Source of the DNA: JAWXBK01 sp040878185
GTDB taxonomy: Bacteria; Pseudomonadota; Alphaproteobacteria; Dongiales; Dongiaceae
Length of the DNA: 64,000 nt
Assembly (NCBI GenBank): GCA_040878185.1
Contig: JBBDMS010000048.1
Location: 11,750 to 75,749 of the forward strand
Direction of reading: 5' to 3'
Of this stretch, positions 61,804 to 64,000 are shown piece by piece; the first letter of the stretch is position 1; each line of letters begins with the position of its first letter. A program made the translations under genes and the position numbers. A model generated the notes under the pieces. The model worked only from the letters and a program-made list of their open reading frames with translations, ran no database searches and had not been told where the DNA came from.

Positions 61804-63408
61804 GTGGGACGCTCGATCTACCTGATCAACCCGCGCGAGAACGCGCCGGGCTACTACAATATGGAAGTGCTGAGCGCCTGGGGCGTTTCTCGGATGGTCA
61901 ATCTTGCAGATCTGACCACGCCCACGGTCGCAGCCATGTTGCCGGCGGACTGGCGCGTTACTCTCTGTGACGAGCGGATCGAGCCGGTCGATTTCGAAAC
62001 CGATGCCGAAATCGTTGGTATCACCGGCAAGGTGTCGCAGCGCGATCGCATTGTCGAGCTCGCCGCCGAGTTTCGCGCGCGCGGCAAACTGGTAATCATC
62101 GGCGGTCCTTATGCCTCGCTCAATCCCGAAGACATGCGCCCGCATGCCGACATTCTGGTACGCGGCGAGATCGAGGAGATAGCGGCCGGCATGTTTGCCG
62201 AAATCGCATCGGGTAAATTCCAGTCCGAGTATGTCGGCACGAGACCCGATCTTCGGAACTCGCCGATGCCGCGCTGGGACTTATATCCGAAGCAGTTGGC
62301 GATGGTTGCGCAGATCCAGACCTCGCGCGGCTGTCCGTTCGAATGCGAATTTTGCGACGTGATCCAGTATCTCGGCCGCAAACAGCGCTGGAAGGAACCC
62401 GATCAGGTCATCCGGGAGCTCGACGTCCTGTACGATATGGGTTACCGGCACATTTATCTTGCCGACGACAATCTGACGGTTGTGCGCCGCCGCGCGCGGG
62501 AACTTCTCACGGCGCTGGTAAAATGGAACCAGAGCAAGCCCCCGGCCGAACGGGTTTCCTTTTCGACGCAGCTTTCGATCGACATCTCGCGCGATGAAGA
62601 TATTCTCGATCTCTGCGTCCGTGCAGGTTTGCGCAACGTCTTCATCGGCGTCGAAACCCCGAACGAGGAAAGCCTCGCCGAAACCAAGAAACGGCAGAAC
62701 CTGAAAATCGACCTGGTCGAGGAGATCGGCAAGTTTGCGCGGCACGGAATCGTGGTGACGGCCGGCATGATTGTCGGGTTCGACCATGACGGGCTGGACA
62801 TTTTCGAGCGCCAGTACAGCTTCGTGCAGAGGCTGCCCGTGCCGTTGCCGATGTTCAGCATTCTCGTGGCGCCCGCTGCCACACCGCTGCGCGCGCGCAT
62901 GGCGACAGAAGGTCGTCTCATCGGCGACGATCGCGTCGGCGGCGGCGGCCTGCTGCGCACGAACATCATGCCAAAGAACATGACCTACGATCAGCTTATC
63001 GCCGGAACGCGCTGGCTGCTTCATGCGGTTTATGAGCCAATGGCGTTTCTACATCGCATCGAGACGATGGTGGCGTTGGTGCCGGATCCGAATATTTTGA
63101 GCCGGCGTCGCGAACCGACCCCGAGAGAGCGAAAACTGTACAAGCAATTGGCCCGCCGCGGTCCGGCCGAAAGACGGATGATCCGGCGCGTCTGGTCGCT
63201 GGCCATAGCGCGCGGCGACCTGCGACGCGAACTGCTGTACTGCCTGATGATCTATTGCCAGATCCGCTACATGCTGGAAGCGCAGGATATCTGGCGGCCG
63301 GAACTGGTCGGCGCGTCGCGCCCGCATTTTCTCGACGCGCCCGATCACAGCCCCGAGCGCAATGCCGGCGCGCCGGCGGCCTCAGCCGCGATGGTAGGGG
63401 TGGCCTGA
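61804..63408 (+). CDS. B12-binding-type radical SAM protein
   Basis: A protein of about 534 residues. The N-terminal part (about 1-150) has the cobalamin-binding-like fold (IYLINPRENAPGYYNMEVLS, ADWRVTLCDERIEPVDF, LVIIGGPYASLNPEDM) without the base-off DxHxxG motif. The radical SAM core has the cluster motif with C177, C181 and C184 (SRGCPFECEFCDVIQ). The C-terminal DUF4070-like region follows. Products are unknown; relatives methylate lipids or natural products. I choose a GTG at 61804 with GGGGA upstream; ATG starts at 61750 and 61681 are alternatives without ribosome binding sites. It points opposite to gpmI and rlmH, and its 3' end overlaps rlmH by 27 bp. Confidence 0.85.
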   Translation: MGRSIYLINPRENAPGYYNMEVLSAWGVSRMVNLADLTTPTVAAMLPADWRVTLCDERIEPVDFETDAEIVGITGKVSQRDRIVELAAEFRARGKLVIIGGPYASLNPEDMRPHADILVRGEIEEIAAGMFAEIASGKFQSEYVGTRPDLRNSPMPRWDLYPKQLAMVAQIQTSRGCPFECEFCDVIQYLGRKQRWKEPDQVIRELDVLYDMGYRHIYLADDNLTVVRRRARELLTALVKWNQSKPPAERVSFSTQLSIDISRDEDILDLCVRAGLRNVFIGVETPNEESLAETKKRQNLKIDLVEEIGKFARHGIVVTAGMIVGFDHDGLDIFERQYSFVQRLPVPLPMFSILVAPAATPLRARMATEGRLIGDDRVGGGGLLRTNIMPKNMTYDQLIAGTRWLLHAVYEPMAFLHRIETMVALVPDPNILSRRREPTPRERKLYKQLARRGPAERRMIRRVWSLAIARGDLRRELLYCLMIYCQIRYMLEAQDIWRPELVGASRPHFLDAPDHSPERNAGAPAASAAMVGVA

Positions 63409-63840
63409 GAGAATAGCGCTCGCGCGATAGAGCTGCTCGGCGAGCATCGCGCGGACCATGAGATGCGGCCAGGTCATCGTTCCGAACGATAGCAGCAGGT
63501 CCGCCTCGTCCCGAACCGCCGGCGCGAGCCCGTCGGCACCGCCGATCGCGAATATCAGAGCTGGCGCGCCGCTCTCCTGCCATTGCCGCAGCCGGTCGGC
63601 GAAGCCGGCGCTGTTGAGCGAGCGCCCGCGTTCGTCGAGCGCGATGAGGATGCGGCCGGGGGTCGTCGAGACCGCCTCGAGCATGCGCGCGCCCTCGCGC
63701 GCCATCCGTTCGGCGGGATTGGAACGCGGATCGATTTCGACCAGTTCGATGGGCCGATTGAGCCGGCGCACATACTCGTCATAGAGGGCACGGGCCGGGT
63801 CGGCTGCCCGCCAGCGACCGCCGGCGAGGATACGGATGAG
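63382..63840 (-). CDS. rlmH: 23S rRNA pseudouridine-1915 N3-methyltransferase, start unclear
   Basis: About 152 residues from LIRILAGGRWRA to SGHPYHRG are a full RlmH SPOUT methyltransferase: ILIALDERGRSLNS, LIFAIGGADGLAP and the C-terminal LYRASAILSGHPYHRG are diagnostic. It methylates pseudouridine 1915 in helix 69 of 23S rRNA. No ATG, GTG or TTG lies in frame just upstream. An ATG with AAAAGG before it sits at 63851, one base out of frame; one extra C in the CCCC run would join it as MPGPLIRIL. Either the sequence has an indel error or a rare start such as CTG at 63885 is used. Confidence 0.85.
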   Translation of the reverse strand, partial: LIRILAGGRWRAADPARALYDEYVRRLNRPIELVEIDPRSNPAERMAREGARMLEAVSTTPGRILIALDERGRSLNSAGFADRLRQWQESGAPALIFAIGGADGLAPAVRDEADLLLSFGTMTWPHLMVRAMLAEQLYRASAILSGHPYHRG

Positions 63841-63841
63841 G

Positions 63842-63872
63842 GGCCCGGCATTGCGCCGGGCCTTTTCGTTTT
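63842..63872 (+). terminator. plus-strand intrinsic terminator over the rlmH start
   Basis: GGCCCGGC (63842-63849) pairs with GCCGGGCC (63855-63862), loop ATTGC, followed by TTTTCGTTTT. This is a standard terminator for plus-strand transcripts. The only plus-strand gene before it is the radical SAM gene ending at 63408, so its transcript may run antisense through all of rlmH. On the minus strand it has no T-run. Confidence 0.75.
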
Positions 63873-63898
63873 GGTGATCTGGCAGTTTCGGGATCGTA

Positions 63899-64000
63899 TT
63901 ATTGGCGCTGACCCATAAGCTGCAGCAGGAACTGGAACATGTTGATGAAGTCGAGGTAGAGGCGCAGCGCACCCATGATCGCCGACTTTTCCAGCCATTG
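63899..64000 (-). CDS. Bax inhibitor-1/YccA family membrane protein, C-terminus only
   Basis: The minus strand encodes the last 33 residues of a protein: ALRLYLDFINMFQFLLQLMG followed by QRQ and a TAA at 63901-63899. The LYLDFINMFQFLLQL end is characteristic of bacterial YbhL/YccA-type Bax inhibitor-1 proteins, seven-helix membrane proteins linked to FtsH. The 5' part lies beyond the window. Confidence 0.8.
   Translation of the reverse strand, partial: QWLEKSAIMGALRLYLDFINMFQFLLQLMGQRQ

Overview
This window is a high G+C chromosomal segment of an alphaproteobacterium, most like the Rhodospirillales group. The evidence is gene order rather than any marker RNA. The F1-ATPase genes form an isolated atpHAGDC block without the Fo genes, next to priA. 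The TCA genes run mdh-sucC-sucD-sucA-sucB-lpd. ffh-rpsP-rimM-trmD-rplS leads into leuC-leuD-leuB-asd. A block gpmI-envC-like-ctpA-polysaccharide deacetylase-rppH is present. DUF6494, ZapE and SdhCDAB with alphaproteobacterial features fit the same assignment. No rRNA, tRNA, CRISPR array, intact insertion sequence or prophage was seen. One 10-N assembly gap lies at 15439-15448.

Layout. 1-6 kb: a truncated DMT permease, an aminotransferase divergent from an SDR epimerase, OsmC, a one-helix peptide and an acetoacetate-CoA ligase. 6.2-20.5 kb: the SRP and ribosomal cluster, then leucine biosynthesis. The leu genes are interrupted by a secreted protein, a GAF-PAS-adenylate cyclase, the gap region and an RDD membrane protein; two tiny secreted proteins and an Mpo1-like protein follow leuB before asd. 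20.5-23.6 kb: pyridoxal kinase, and a CoA-ester lyase coupled to a mesaconyl-CoA hydratase (ethylmalonyl-CoA type chemistry). 23.6-24.6 kb: about 960 bp without a convincing gene, but with structured RNA or DNA signals and the sdh promoter region.

24.6-40.3 kb is a respiratory carbon block: sdhCD, sdhA, an unknown acidic 78-residue protein, sdhB, DUF6494, zapE, mdh, a Lys/Arg-rich histone H1-like protein, a structured 240 bp leader, sucCDAB, a C39-like papain-fold protein and lpd. Together the named enzymes carry succinyl-CoA synthesis and use, succinate oxidation and malate oxidation. The three extra proteins sit inside these operons with operon-like spacing. 40.3-45.6 kb: two lipoproteins, two tandem GNAT acetyltransferases, a CigR/RcnB-like periplasmic protein, xerC, DUF484 and a transaldolase-like aldolase. 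45.7-54.7 kb: priA, atpHAGDC, a ferritin-like diiron protein and a GST. 54.7-64 kb: a TPR protein, rppH, a divergent polysaccharide deacetylase, ctpA, an EnvC-like protein, gpmI, an oppositely oriented radical SAM protein, rlmH and the end of a Bax-inhibitor-1 family gene.

The most interesting non-standard signals are four. First, a long inverted-repeat leader ends 5 bases before sucC. Second, a compact three-way-junction element lies downstream of the mesaconyl-CoA hydratase gene. Third, a shared 10-mer sits at promoter-like positions before sdhC and the atp operon. Fourth, unknown small proteins are embedded in the TCA operons. All of these come from reading by eye, without folding or database searches.
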